Part shown: positions 8,299 to 17,083 of the stretch, piece after piece
How positions within the stretch are numbered: the stretch's first letter is position 1
Layout: the number at the start of each line of letters is the position of its first letter
From: Oscillospiraceae bacterium
GTDB taxonomy: Bacteria; Bacillota; Clostridia; Oscillospirales; Ruminococcaceae
DNA length: 64,000 nt
Direction of reading: 5' to 3'
NCBI GenBank assembly: GCA_017847835.1
Contig: JAGASH010000006.1
Coordinates: 1 to 64,000 of the forward strand
The notes under the pieces: generated by a model
Seen by the model: the letters and a program-made list of their open reading frames with translations, nothing else
Told to the model about the DNA's origin: nothing
The model's database searches: none
Made by a program: the position numbers and the translations under genes

Positions 8299-9568
8299 TG
8301 GGAACGGTTTTCACGCCGTAAACCTTCAGCGCGTCAATAACCTCCCTGTCGATAACCTCTCCCGGCATAACAAGCGGTACTCCGGGCGGGCAGGGACATT
8401 TCAGTCCCGCGCAGACCTCGCCGTCCGCGTTTTCGATTGATACAACCCGCTGCGGCTTGAACATAGCCTCATATACAGGCATTTCTGCCTTAGGTATGAT
8501 TTTCGGATATGTAACAAGCGGCTTGGGCGCTCCCATTGTAACAAGCATTGAAGCCATTTCTGCGCGCTCGCAGTCCTCGATTGTCGTGAGCGCCGAGAAC
8601 ATCATCACAACATAGTTTTCATCAGCCATCTCACATTCAACGCCGTTTGAGCGGAGTCCTCTCGCGTATTCATAGCCGCTGAGTCCGCACTCGCGCGCAT
8701 TTATCGTGACGCGAAGCGGGTCGCTCTTTTTAAGCGGAATTCCCACGCTTGTCAGGCGCTCTTTCAGTTCAAGGACCGCTTCGCAGGCATTGTTTACAAG
8801 CTGAGAGTTTCGGGAAATCAGCCCGTTGAACCTGTCAAGGCTTTCGAGGATAAGATAAGACGGGCTCGATGAACCGAACATCGCCATCATTTCCTTTGCG
8901 CGCGCTCCGTCTGCACCGTCGGCAAAATGAAGATATGCGCCGCCCGTGATTACGGGAAGCGTTTTGTGCGCGGACTCGGCAACCATCATCGGATATCCGA
9001 GCTCCAACGGGTGAACATATTCCGTACCAAATCTGCGCTTGTCAAGGAATTTGAGATAAGAGCCGTGAGCGTTGTCGATAACCACGGGCAAATTCGGCTT
9101 AACAAATTTCCAAGTTCCGCCGAAATAGTCGATATTCGTGATAAATACAGCGTCCACACCCGAAAGCGTTTCGGAGTTATAGGCAACGTCCGCGCTCATA
9201 TATTCGTTCGGGTAAAGCCACTTTATATCCATTCTCAGGAGAGCCGCCGCCGAAACAAGCGACCTGTGCGAATAGCGCGACGCAGCAATTCTCCGGCAGC
9301 CCTTTGCTTTCAGAAGCGCAAGAGCAGCCTGAATTGCAAGCGTGCTTCCCCCGCAGGAATAGCAGGTTTTCTTTGCGCCGAAAAGCTCCGCGGCAATTTC
9401 CTCGCTTGTTCCGATAATTCCTCCCGAAATATCCGAGGAATACAGCTCGTCCGCGCCGAAAATTTCGGTGATGTCGTGCGGCACTTCGCCGTTATGACCC
9501 GGCATATGAAGCCTCAGACGGTTTTCATTTGCGTATTTTTCAAGGAAATTACAAATCGGTGTGTTCAT
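8270..9568 (-). CDS. Orn/Lys/Arg decarboxylase-like PLP enzyme
   Basis: A fold-type I PLP enzyme of the Orn/Lys/Arg decarboxylase family. The N-terminus has the typical LHMPGHNG and GGIIGTSEEIAAELFGAK; SCGGSTLAIQAA binds the PLP phosphate, VVIDNAHGS carries the ring Asp, and the Schiff-base Lys is in ESAHKTLPVITG. The C-terminal domain ends in CPPGVPLVMPGE, a family hallmark. At 432 residues it is the short clostridial form without the wing domain, so it could decarboxylate arginine, lysine or ornithine; the substrate cannot be told. ATG 9568 is chosen because GGAG lies seven bases upstream. The 3' end overlaps the converging gene by 29 bases. Confidence 0.88.
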   Translation of the reverse strand: MNTPICNFLEKYANENRLRLHMPGHNGEVPHDITEIFGADELYSSDISGGIIGTSEEIAAELFGAKKTCYSCGGSTLAIQAALALLKAKGCRRIAASRYSHRSLVSAAALLRMDIKWLYPNEYMSADVAYNSETLSGVDAVFITNIDYFGGTWKFVKPNLPVVIDNAHGSYLKFLDKRRFGTEYVHPLELGYPMMVAESAHKTLPVITGGAYLHFADGADGARAKEMMAMFGSSSPSYLILESLDRFNGLISRNSQLVNNACEAVLELKERLTSVGIPLKKSDPLRVTINARECGLSGYEYARGLRSNGVECEMADENYVVMMFSALTTIEDCERAEMASMLVTMGAPKPLVTYPKIIPKAEMPVYEAMFKPQRVVSIENADGEVCAGLKCPCPPGVPLVMPGEVIDREVIDALKVYGVKTVPIIAKSSIEG

Positions 9569-9598
9569 CATCAATCTCCATTCTCTTTGAAATTCTGA

Positions 9599-10852
9599 TT
9601 ACTGCGAGGTTTGTTCGTCCTCGGGCGGGTCTATCCCGAGAAGCTCATAATCCATATTGTCGTAAAAGCCGTATTCCTCTATCCACTCGGTTGTCCTGTC
9701 AACAAATTCCTGTTTTACAAGACTGTTGTAGATATTATTGACAATGCTTTGTCTTTCGCTGTCCTTCACCTTTGCTTCTGACGCGTAAATCATAATATGC
9801 ACGCCGTAATCGGTTACGCAGGTTGTTCTGTCACCGACTTTTTCGGGCACAAACGCAGCCTCCTGAAATTCCTTCATATACATCGTACCGTTAGGAATAA
9901 CAAGATAGCCGTCAGGATAAGACGCACTTGCCGAAGCGTCTGCGGAATAGGCGTTTGAAACAGCGTCCCAGTTTTCTCCCGCGTCAAGCTTGCCGATAAC
10001 CTCGTTCACCTTTTCATCAAGAGCCTCCGCTTTTTCCGCACGGAGATTATCTGCGCCCTCGTCATCGCCGGTCAGACGCATTGTCTGAAGCGCAGTCACA
10101 TCGTCATCGCTGAACGAAATCAGAATATGCTTTATATAACGCGAGCCCTCGGGAATATAATACTGTGAAATTCCGCTCTGCTCGTAATCGGAAATGCTGC
10201 TTTCATAGGTTTCCTTTGCAACTTTCGCATAGTCATCGAAAATTTTCTCGGCTTCCGAGCGGTCGATTTCTTCTCCGACTGCCTGCATAAGCTTATAGCT
10301 CAGCATATATTTTCTCTGCTTCGTGTAATAGTCGTCGCGCGTGAAGCCGTATTTTGCAAGCTCCTTGTCAAGCTCTTCTCCGCCGCGTTTTTTCTTTTCT
10401 TCTTCGGTGAGCGCAGACGGGTCAACGCTTCCGTAATCGGCATACTCCGCATAGAAGCTTATTCTCTGGTTAATTATACTGTCGGCTGCAATCTTGACTT
10501 GGTTTTCTTCTTCCTCGGTGAGGCCGGAAATTCCGTATTCCTCAGCCTTAACCGTGCAAATCTTTTCAAGGATAAGCGTCTTGATTATCTCCTCACGATA
10601 GCTCTTGCAGATATCCGAAACGCTATCCTGAGTATCGTCGGTTATTTCAAGAAGATTGAGGTAATAGGTATAGTCGTTCATAAACTCGGCATAGGTAATT
10701 CCGAGTTCATCGACAAGCGTGCTGTCCGAGGGTTTTGCAACATAATGATTGTTGTCGGGCTTGATGTTTGTGCCGAATTTGATTGAGCAGCCGCAGAGCG
10801 TTGCCGAAAGGACAATCGCAGCAGCTGAACGGAATAATCTGGTAAATTTCAT
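9599..10852 (-). CDS. PrsA/SurA-like peptidyl-prolyl isomerase lipoprotein
   Basis: 417 residues. A lipoprotein signal peptide ends in LCGC with the lipidated Cys at 22. The N-terminal half is helical, with SurA-N-like chaperone character. A parvulin-type rotamase domain follows from about residue 240 (RYIKHILISF, then LDAGENWDAV, and the closing TDYGVHIMIY). It should sit on the outer face of the membrane and help fold secreted proteins. It has its own upstream extended -10 promoter and is followed 30 bases later by the decarboxylase gene. The Cys at lipobox position -2 is slightly unusual. Confidence 0.85.
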   Translation of the reverse strand: MKFTRLFRSAAAIVLSATLCGCSIKFGTNIKPDNNHYVAKPSDSTLVDELGITYAEFMNDYTYYLNLLEITDDTQDSVSDICKSYREEIIKTLILEKICTVKAEEYGISGLTEEEENQVKIAADSIINQRISFYAEYADYGSVDPSALTEEEKKKRGGEELDKELAKYGFTRDDYYTKQRKYMLSYKLMQAVGEEIDRSEAEKIFDDYAKVAKETYESSISDYEQSGISQYYIPEGSRYIKHILISFSDDDVTALQTMRLTGDDEGADNLRAEKAEALDEKVNEVIGKLDAGENWDAVSNAYSADASASASYPDGYLVIPNGTMYMKEFQEAAFVPEKVGDRTTCVTDYGVHIMIYASEAKVKDSERQSIVNNIYNSLVKQEFVDRTTEWIEEYGFYDNMDYELLGIDPPEDEQTSQ

Positions 10853-10896
10853 AAAAATTTCCTTTCGCTAAGGGCTTTAAAAATTATATTCACTTC

Positions 10897-10905
10897 ATTA
10901 TAACA
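10897..10905 (-). promoter_or_regulatory. Extended -10 promoter of the foldase gene
   Basis: On the minus strand TGTTATAAT is an extended -10 box (10905-10897) about 45 bases before the start codon. No good -35 box is visible, as is common for extended -10 promoters. Confidence 0.5.
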
Positions 10906-10974
10906 CATTTTTAAAAAAAAATAAAGATAAACTTATAAATATTTAAAAAAAGTGATGATTTTTTTTTGAAAATA

Positions 10975-10983
10975 TGGTATAAT
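10975..10983 (+). promoter_or_regulatory. Extended -10 promoter of the BMP lipoprotein gene
   Basis: TGGTATAAT at 10975-10983 is an extended -10 box in an AT-rich divergent region, about 80 bases before the start at 11063. The -35 region is poor. Confidence 0.55.
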
Positions 10984-11062
10984 GGTTCAAGAGAACACAA
11001 AAAATGTCAAAAATTATTACAAGAAGTAATTTCACCTATCGATACAACAGGAGGTTATATCA

Positions 11063-12226
11063 ATGATATCAAAATTGCTCAAGGGCATAGCGGCAGCGCT
11101 TGCCTTGTGCGTTACGATAGGACTTGCGGGGTGCAGTGCCGAAACGCCGGAAGAGTCCTCGTCCGACAGCAGCTATTCCGAGGAAGAAGCCATCCACGTC
11201 AAGGTCGGATATATTTTCCACGATAAGGCGGAAAACGGCGGCATTACGGGACAGTTCAACACCCAGCGCCAGAAAGCCGCAAGACGCTGCGATGTGGAAA
11301 CGGTTTACATAGAGGACGTGTCGGTGCAGGATTTCGAGAGCGCAGTCAAAGCGCTTGTTTCTGATGGCTGCACGGAGATAGTTTCGTGCTCTCCCACGTT
11401 TACAAACGTTCTCGGAGCGATTTCCGGCAGGTATATGAATGTGAAATTCATAAACTACGGCGCGAATGCTATTGGCACGGCAAATGTTTTCAGCTACACC
11501 GAAACCGCTTATCAGGGCGCTTATGTTGCGGGAATTGCCGCGGCTTATAACTCAAAAACGCAGAAGGTCGGACTTGTCGCGGACCCCGAGCTGCTCTACA
11601 CCTACGCTACAACAAACGCGGCGGCAATGGGTGTGAGAATGGTTTTCGCAAACGGCTCGCTCTGCGTTGCGGGAGCTACCGAAAACAACGAAATCAAGCA
11701 GGCGGTTGACGCGCTTCTCGCGGCGGGCTGCGATGTGATTATAAGCTACACCGAGTCGCCGTACACCGCGGAATACTGCGAGCAAAAGGGCGTTAAATTC
11801 ATCGGAAACCTCGATTACAGCGGCTCCGAGGAAAACTATAAAAATATGCTGATGTACTATTACGCGAAACGCGACAGCTTGTTTGTTTCGCAGTTCAAGC
11901 AGCTGAAAATGGATACCTGGGAGCCGGGAGTTTACAAGGGCTCGATGGCAAACGGTATCATAAACATCTCCGAGGCAACATCGAATGCCGACAAGAGAAC
12001 GCAGGATATCATCGACGAGATTGTACCGCTTCTCACATCGGGAAAAGCGAGAATTTTCAGCGGCGAGATTAAGGACACGCTCGGAAACGTCCGCTATATG
12101 CAAAATGAAACAATGACCGAAAATCAGATTTACTCAATGGATTGGTATGTGCTCGGAGTTGAGCCGGTCGGAAACTTCCGCAAACCGCACGAAAGCCCGA
12201 CAAATTCATTTGAAATCAAGAGTTAA
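11063..12226 (+). CDS. BMP-family substrate-binding lipoprotein
   Basis: 387 residues. A signal peptide ends in the lipobox GLAGC (Cys24), followed by a Ser/Glu-rich linker. From about residue 45 the sequence follows the BMP/Med/PnrA fold: VKVGYIFHDKAENGGITGQFN, the central VFSYTETAYQGAYVAGIAAA, and VGLVADPE. Relatives bind nucleosides for ABC import or act as receptors. The usual ATPase and permease genes are not beside it; the gene is alone between its own promoter and a terminator, so it may be an orphan binding protein. AGGAGG precedes the ATG. Confidence is high for the family and low for the ligand. Confidence 0.85.
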   Translation: MISKLLKGIAAALALCVTIGLAGCSAETPEESSSDSSYSEEEAIHVKVGYIFHDKAENGGITGQFNTQRQKAARRCDVETVYIEDVSVQDFESAVKALVSDGCTEIVSCSPTFTNVLGAISGRYMNVKFINYGANAIGTANVFSYTETAYQGAYVAGIAAAYNSKTQKVGLVADPELLYTYATTNAAAMGVRMVFANGSLCVAGATENNEIKQAVDALLAAGCDVIISYTESPYTAEYCEQKGVKFIGNLDYSGSEENYKNMLMYYYAKRDSLFVSQFKQLKMDTWEPGVYKGSMANGIINISEATSNADKRTQDIIDEIVPLLTSGKARIFSGEIKDTLGNVRYMQNETMTENQIYSMDWYVLGVEPVGNFRKPHESPTNSFEIKS

Positions 12227-12242
12227 ATCAAATAACAACTAA

Positions 12243-12266
12243 GGCTGCCTTCGGGCAGCCCTTTTC
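12243..12266 (+). terminator. Terminator after the BMP lipoprotein gene
   Basis: GGCTGCC (12243-12249), a TTCG tetraloop and GGCAGCC (12254-12260), then CTTTTC. It lies directly before the convergent rsmA stop. Confidence 0.9.
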
Positions 12267-12268
12267 TT

Positions 12269-13117
12269 TTATTTAAGCAGTTTTGCAAGCCTCGCATAAT
12301 CTTCAAGCGAAAGCTCCTCGGCGCGAGCAGTCGGCTTGATACCCAGATTTTCAAAAATCCCGCAGAGCGCTGCCTTGTCAAGACCGAACGCACCCGAAAG
12401 AGGATTTGCAAGCTGCTTTCTGCGCTGAGAAAAGCCCGCCTTGATTATCCTGAACATACGCTTTTCCTCGTCGGCGGGAAGAGCGCTCTCGGGCTTCACG
12501 TCAAGCCGTATAACCGCGCTGTCAACATTCGGAGAGGGCATAAAGCTGCCTCTGTTGACGCGAAAGAGAATTTTCGGCGCGCTGTACCAACTCACCGCAT
12601 AGGAAATCGCGCCGCTTTCCCTTGTCGCGGGCTTCGCGCAAATCCTGTCCGCAGCCTCTTTCTGCACCATAACCGTGAGCGCTTTTATCGGAAGCCGCTC
12701 CTCAAGAATTTTCATAATCACCGGAGAAGTGATATAATACGGCAAATTCGCACAGACAACCGTTTCTTTTCCTCCGAATTTTTCCTCGATGATTTTGCGC
12801 AAATCGGTCTGCATAACGTCCGCGAAAATCACTTCCACGTTATCAAACTCCGCGAGAGTTTCCTCTAAAACGGGTTTCAGCCGCTCGTCAAGCTCCACCG
12901 CAACAACCTTGTCGCAGCGCTTTGCAAGCTCCTTTGTGAGCACGCCTACGCCCGTACCGATTTCGATTGCGCAGACGTTTTCTCCGCAGCCGCCCATTTC
13001 GGCAATTTTCGGGCAGGCGCTCGGATTTATAAGGAAATTCTGCCCGAGCGTTTTCGAGAACGAAAAGCCGTGCCGCGAAAACAAATCCTTAATAACGCCG
13101 ATATCCGTAAGTTCCAT
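12269..13117 (-). CDS. rsmA: 16S rRNA adenine dimethyltransferase
   Basis: Dimethylates two adjacent adenosines in helix 45 of 16S rRNA (KsgA). The 282-residue protein shows KTLGQNFLIN near the start, the SAM loop AIEIGTGVGVLT, the acidic VVAVELDERL, and the catalytic NLPYYITSP. The C-terminal helical domain ends near ARLAKLLK. The start at 13117 is chosen because it lies four bases past the stop of the dCMP deaminase gene, suggesting coupled translation; an in-frame TTG at 13144 would add nine residues. Third gene of a TPR-comEB-rsmA operon. Confidence 0.95.
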   Translation of the reverse strand: MELTDIGVIKDLFSRHGFSFSKTLGQNFLINPSACPKIAEMGGCGENVCAIEIGTGVGVLTKELAKRCDKVVAVELDERLKPVLEETLAEFDNVEVIFADVMQTDLRKIIEEKFGGKETVVCANLPYYITSPVIMKILEERLPIKALTVMVQKEAADRICAKPATRESGAISYAVSWYSAPKILFRVNRGSFMPSPNVDSAVIRLDVKPESALPADEEKRMFRIIKAGFSQRRKQLANPLSGAFGLDKAALCGIFENLGIKPTARAEELSLEDYARLAKLLK

Positions 13118-13121
13118 CAGC

Positions 13122-13613
13122 TCAATAACCGTCCGTTCCTTCAAGGCTGTCGTCGTTGTAAACCCAGCTGCTCACGGTAAATTCCTTGTGAGAATTGGGA
13201 GAAGTGCGAACGATAACCTTGTCAATTCCCGCGTTGATAATCAGCCTTTTGCACATCGAACAAGGCTCGACATTGCCCGAGAGTTCACCCGTCTGCGCGT
13301 CAAGACACGCAAGGTAAAGCGTTGAACCGAGCATATCTGTGCGCTGCGCGGAGATAATGCAGTTTGCCTCTGCGTGAACCGAACGGCAAAGCTCATAGCG
13401 CTGTCCGTGAGGGATATTGAGCCGTTCGCGGGTGCAGCTTCCCACGTCCGAGCAGTTTTTTCTGCCTCTGGGAGCGCCGTTGTAGCCTGTCGCGATAATT
13501 CCGTCGTTTTTGACGATAATTGCGCCGAAATTTCTCCGCAGACAAGTTCCGCGTTCGGCAACAGTCTGTGCAATATCGAGGTAATAGTTTATCTTGTCAA
13601 CGCGATTTTCCAT
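13122..13613 (-). CDS. comEB: dCMP deaminase
   Basis: Deaminates dCMP to dUMP, feeding thymidylate synthesis. 163 residues, the usual size. The zinc site is visible as VHAEANC (His and the proton-shuttling Glu) and PCSMC (two Cys ligands). The nucleotide-binding TGYNGAPRG precedes it, and an extra Cys-rich stretch (CSDVGSC) is typical of this family. AGAGGA lies before the ATG. It is in the same operon as the TPR protein (31 bases) and rsmA (4 bases). Confidence 0.93.
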   Translation of the reverse strand: MENRVDKINYYLDIAQTVAERGTCLRRNFGAIIVKNDGIIATGYNGAPRGRKNCSDVGSCTRERLNIPHGQRYELCRSVHAEANCIISAQRTDMLGSTLYLACLDAQTGELSGNVEPCSMCKRLIINAGIDKVIVRTSPNSHKEFTVSSWVYNDDSLEGTDGY

Positions 13614-13644
13614 AATGTCAAATCCTCTCTCAAATGCCGCCGGA

Positions 13645-13923
13645 TTACTTTCTCGGCTTCAGCAATTCCTCTGCGATTTCAAGCTGCTTTTTCAGATTGC
13701 CCGTTTCCTTGCAATACTGAACGACCTGCTTCAGCTCTTTGTTTGCGTCTCTCTTTCTTCCGATATTTACGAGAAGCTCTCCGAGTACGCAGCGATATTC
13801 CGCGGCAACCGACAAATTCCCCTTTTCGGTTTCGGCGTCAATCGCGGTTCTGAGCTCTTTTTCGGCTTTTTCATAGGAACCGAGATTGATATACTGAAGA
13901 GCCATTTCAAAATTAACATTCAT
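13645..13923 (-). CDS. Small TPR-repeat protein
   Basis: 92 residues, entirely helical, with two to three tetratricopeptide-like repeats (ALQYINLGSYEKAEKEL, then VLGELLVNIGRKRDANKEL). TPR proteins act as binding scaffolds; the partner is unknown. GGAGG lies nine bases before the ATG. It is first in the operon with comEB and rsmA and is driven by the strong promoter at 13970-13998, which it faces back-to-back with spoIIE. Confidence 0.8.
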   Translation of the reverse strand: MNVNFEMALQYINLGSYEKAEKELRTAIDAETEKGNLSVAAEYRCVLGELLVNIGRKRDANKELKQVVQYCKETGNLKKQLEIAEELLKPRK

Positions 13924-13969
13924 TTAAATATTCCTCCTACTCGGAAATTTTCCGATATTATTCTTTTAT

Positions 13970-13999
13970 ATTGTAACACAAATATGCCGATTTGTCAAA
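13970..13999 (-). promoter_or_regulatory. TPR operon promoter overlapping a possible 0A box
   Basis: On the minus strand TTGACA (13998-13993) and TACAAT (13975-13970) are 17 bases apart, a near-consensus promoter. On the plus strand the same -35 region reads TTTGTCAAA (13991-13999), which fits the Spo0A box. Spo0A bound here could activate spoIIE and repress the TPR operon; this is inference. Confidence 0.65.
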
Positions 14000-14079
14000 C
14001 ATAACTGAGAAATCCTCTGAAAAAATCATAAATTTCCAAAATATTCCAACTACTTGCGACGGTTTTTTCAGCTTTTTTG

Positions 14080-14088
14080 TGCTATTAT
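14080..14088 (+). promoter_or_regulatory. Extended -10 promoter of spoIIE
   Basis: TGCTATTAT at 14080-14088 is an extended -10 box 66 to 81 bases before the candidate start codons. TTGCGA at 14054-14059 is too far (23 bases) for a normal -35 box but is close to the 21-base spacing seen at Spo0A-dependent spoIIE promoters. Confidence 0.45.
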
Positions 14089-14153
14089 TGAGTAACAAGA
14101 AAGCAAAACCCGAGAAAAAGTTAGGTTTTGCGGAAAAAATTGGGGAAAACAAA

Positions 14154-16430
14154 ATGGGGGTAATCGAAATGAACGAAAAGGCAGCCGAATTTTCTCGGCA
14201 AACGTCGGCTTTTAACTGGCGGGAATTTGTGAAAAAAGACCTTGTTTGGGCAGCCGCAGGTTTTTTAATGGAGCTCGGCTCGTCGGCGCTTTCAGCAGCT
14301 CCCGCGTCGTTTGCGCTTATCGCGGGACTTTCCCGAAAACGCTCGGTCAGCGCGCTTTTCGGAGCGACAGCGGGCACGCTTCTTCACGGATTTCCCGACG
14401 CGTTTATCGGGCTTGCCGCGCTGATTATCGCAATGGCAGCGAAAGTAATTCCCGATTTCGGAAAACCGAAAATCCGCGCGGTAATCGCGTTTTTCTCGGC
14501 GATACTTGCGGGATTTTTCTCGCGGATAGCCGAAGCGCAAAGCACATCGGAGCTGCTTGTTCTGGTGATTTCTTCGCTCACGGCGGGAGCGTTTGCGCTT
14601 TGCGTGAGCCTTCTCGAAGCCTCGGTGACAGAGCGCGGAATTACGCTTTCGGACTCCCGCGACAGAGCGCTTGTCGTGATAATCTCGGCTCTTGCGTTTT
14701 TCTCGCTCGGTCAGCTTGACTATACATATATAAATATAGGACGGCTGATTATGGCGGCAGCGCTGCTTTGCGTGACCGAACGAAAAGGGCTTGTGTGGAG
14801 CGCAGCAATTGGACTTCCCGCAGTTTTCGGGCTTTGCGCGGCTAATCCCGAAATGGGTTCGGCGGGAGCTTGTATGGCTTTTTCCGCAGCGGCAAGCTGC
14901 GCGTTTTCAAGACGCGGAAAAATCACTCGGGCAATAGGATTTGTGTTCCTTACGGCGGCAGGAACTCTAGTTTCACGGATTGACGAGGGCTCCTGGAGAA
15001 TTCTGACGGAAACCGCAGCGGCTGCGCTGATTTACGCGGTTGTGCCTCTCGATAAGGTGAAAACCGCCGAAAATGATTTTTCGGACAGCGCGGTTTCGCT
15101 TATCATAAGAGAACGGCTGAATTTCGCGGCGGACGCTCTCGAAGGCGTCGGAGCGGGAATAACAGCGGCAGCAGAGGCTCTCGACAGGAAGTACAGCTTC
15201 AACATCGAGGAAATAAGCGAGCGTGCCGCAGATAAGGTGTGCCGTTCCTGTCCGAAAAGTATGGTTTGCTGGGGACGGAACTATGAGCTGTTCCGCAAGG
15301 AGTTTTCGCGACTTGTAATGCAGCTTCGGACGGGATTTGAGCTTACCGAATATTCGCTTTCTCCCGAATGTGCCGAGGAATGCGTAAATCCTGCAGGAGT
15401 GGCAAAAGCAATTTCCGCCGAGTATTCCCGATATATCTCAGCAATGTCCGATGAAAGAAGAATTCGCGAGCTTCGGAGAATTTACACGGACAGGCTTTCG
15501 GCAACGGAAGAAATTCTGCGCGAAATCAGTCGCTCGGGACTTGAACAAAGAGCGTTCGGGAAAAGCCGCGTTGCCGAAAAACGCGTTGAGAAAAAGCTTT
15601 CGGAATGTGGGGTTGAGTTCCCGCAGGCTTTCATCACAAAGGACAGACGCGGGAAAATCAGAATTGAGGCTTATGGGGCAACTCAGCCGAAGGTTGAACG
15701 GGATTATCTCGGGACAGCGCTCGGGAAAACGCTCGGACGAGAGCTGGAAGTGCCCGAAATTTCGGGAAGCAGCGGACGTTATCGGATAACGACAAGCGAG
15801 GTTCAGCCGCTTTCAGCGAAAATCGGGAGTTATCAGCTGCCGCAGGGACAAAACAAGGTTTGCGGGGATTGCTGCGAGAGTTTCACGGACGCAGAGGGCG
15901 CGCTGTATATAGTGCTGTCGGACGGAATGGGCACGGGAAGCCGCGCGAGGGTTGACTCGTCGATTGCGTGCTCGGTGCTGTCAAAGCTGATTAAGGCGGG
16001 AATTCCGCTTCCGTCGGCGCTTGAAACGGTGAACACGACGTTGCTTGTAAAGAGCGCAGACGAGAGTTTCGCGACAATGGATATCTGCAAAATCAATCTG
16101 GAAAACGGAGAATGCGCGGTGTATAAAGCGGGTGCAGCGACGACGTATATCAAGTCGGCAAACAAGCTGATAAGGGCGGCGATTTCGTCACCGCCTGCGG
16201 GGAGCGGAGGAAGAATGTCGGTGCCTGCGCAGAGGTTTAAGGTGAGCGCGGGAGATGTGATTGTAATGGCAACGGACGGGGCGGTGATTGACGAGGAGTG
16301 GCTGTCGCGGGAGTTGTCGAAAGAGAGCGCGCCGGAGGAGTTGTCGGAAAGGATTGCGAAAGCGGCGAGGTCTGCGGAAAACGGTGCAAGGGACGATATA
16401 AGCGTGGTAGCGGTGGCAATGGCAAGGTAA
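14154..16430 (+). CDS. spoIIE: Stage II sporulation protein E phosphatase
   Basis: Membrane PP2C phosphatase that dephosphorylates SpoIIAA to free sigma-F in the forespore. The N-terminal 320 residues hold about ten hydrophobic segments. A middle region follows with a Cys-rich stretch (CRSCPKSMVCWG). The C-terminal PP2C domain has the metal-binding LSDGMGTG, AGAATTYIK, and VIVMATDGAVID near the end. The frame is open upstream to 13992, but ATG 14154 (GGGGA seven bases before) or ATG 14169 (GGGGG eight bases before) have ribosome sites; either gives about 750-760 residues, slightly short of Bacillus SpoIIE. Together with spoVAC-D-E it marks an endospore former. Confidence 0.92.
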   Translation: MGVIEMNEKAAEFSRQTSAFNWREFVKKDLVWAAAGFLMELGSSALSAAPASFALIAGLSRKRSVSALFGATAGTLLHGFPDAFIGLAALIIAMAAKVIPDFGKPKIRAVIAFFSAILAGFFSRIAEAQSTSELLVLVISSLTAGAFALCVSLLEASVTERGITLSDSRDRALVVIISALAFFSLGQLDYTYINIGRLIMAAALLCVTERKGLVWSAAIGLPAVFGLCAANPEMGSAGACMAFSAAASCAFSRRGKITRAIGFVFLTAAGTLVSRIDEGSWRILTETAAAALIYAVVPLDKVKTAENDFSDSAVSLIIRERLNFAADALEGVGAGITAAAEALDRKYSFNIEEISERAADKVCRSCPKSMVCWGRNYELFRKEFSRLVMQLRTGFELTEYSLSPECAEECVNPAGVAKAISAEYSRYISAMSDERRIRELRRIYTDRLSATEEILREISRSGLEQRAFGKSRVAEKRVEKKLSECGVEFPQAFITKDRRGKIRIEAYGATQPKVERDYLGTALGKTLGRELEVPEISGSSGRYRITTSEVQPLSAKIGSYQLPQGQNKVCGDCCESFTDAEGALYIVLSDGMGTGSRARVDSSIACSVLSKLIKAGIPLPSALETVNTTLLVKSADESFATMDICKINLENGECAVYKAGAATTYIKSANKLIRAAISSPPAGSGGRMSVPAQRFKVSAGDVIVMATDGAVIDEEWLSRELSKESAPEELSERIAKAARSAENGARDDISVVAVAMAR

Positions 16431-16490
16431 CGCACACATCTAGCAAAGCCGTAATCGGGCACGCGAAGCGAAAAAGTCTTTTTGGAATTC

Positions 16491-16522
16491 TTAAAACCTT
16501 TTTCTTCAGAAAAAGGTTTTAA
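16491..16522. terminator. Strong hairpin after spoIIE
   Basis: A 14-base perfect stem, 16491-16504 with 16509-16522, around the loop TTCA. The arms read TTAAAACC...GGTTTTAA. The T-rich part lies within the stem, so it may stop transcription in either direction. Confidence 0.65.
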
Positions 16523-16710
16523 GTCGCCGAAGGCACTCGGCACGAAGTGCCGCTACTCGCGGCGAAGCCGTCAAAATCATAAAAATGAATTATCTCAAAC
16601 CAACAGTCTACAAAACCGACTTGAAATCCACGTTCGCAACCATTGCCAATTTTTTTGACGCAATGTCAAAAAAAATCGCAAACCCCATTTATCAACCTAA
16701 TCTTAACAGA

Positions 16711-16753
16711 GCGGGTTCATTCACGCGCGATGGGAGAGTGTGAATGAACCCGC
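16711..16753. repeat. 14-base perfect inverted repeat
   Basis: GCGGGTTCATTCAC (16711-16724) and GTGAATGAACCCGC (16740-16753) enclose a 15-base purine-rich loop. It is followed by GTATTTTCGCCC, so a terminator is possible, but it lies 300 bases from any stop codon. It might also be a protein-binding dyad. Confidence 0.6.
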
Positions 16754-16940
16754 GTATTTTCGCCCAAAACCAAATCGGGATTTTTACGAAATTGAGTGAA
16801 TATTATGTAAAAATTCTGCCAAAAAAATGAATAAAAACAGCCAATGTAAACGTTTTCACAAAGAATTTGTAAAACCATTGTAAAAGTGCACAAAATCAAC
16901 AGTATGAAATGTAAAAAATCATAGAATATTCACAAAGCAC

Positions 16941-16969
16941 TTGAAAAAAACTCTCAAATGTGCTAGAAT
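16941..16969 (+). promoter_or_regulatory. glgBCD promoter
   Basis: TTGAAA (16941-16946) and TAGAAT (16964-16969) are 17 bases apart, with TGC directly before the -10 box. The leader to glgB is about 107 bases. Confidence 0.8.
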
Positions 16970-17083
16970 AAGAATAGTAAAAAAGGGGTTTTTTGGGCAA
17001 ATACACAATATTGCTCACAATTTCACCTCAAAGACAACTTGCGCCAAAACATAAAGGCAGCAAGATTAAGGGAGGTTTTTTTA

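Larger units (their letters stand above)
16431..17083. other. Structured 650-base gap between spoIIE and glgB
   Basis: No convincing gene. It holds a 14-base perfect hairpin (16491-16522), a small hairpin GGCACT/AGTGCC (16532-16551), an AT-rich dyad TTTTTTTGAC/GTCAAAAAAA (16650-16674), a 14-base perfect dyad (16711-16753), an AT-rich tract, and the glgB promoter with a roughly 107-base leader. A 52-codon open frame (16585-16743) exists but has no ribosome site. Confidence 0.7.

Noticed and set aside
16585..16743. A 52-codon open frame in the spoIIE-glgB gap
   Set aside because: The residues look protein-like, but there is no ribosome site and two strong hairpins overlap it, so it is not listed as a gene.
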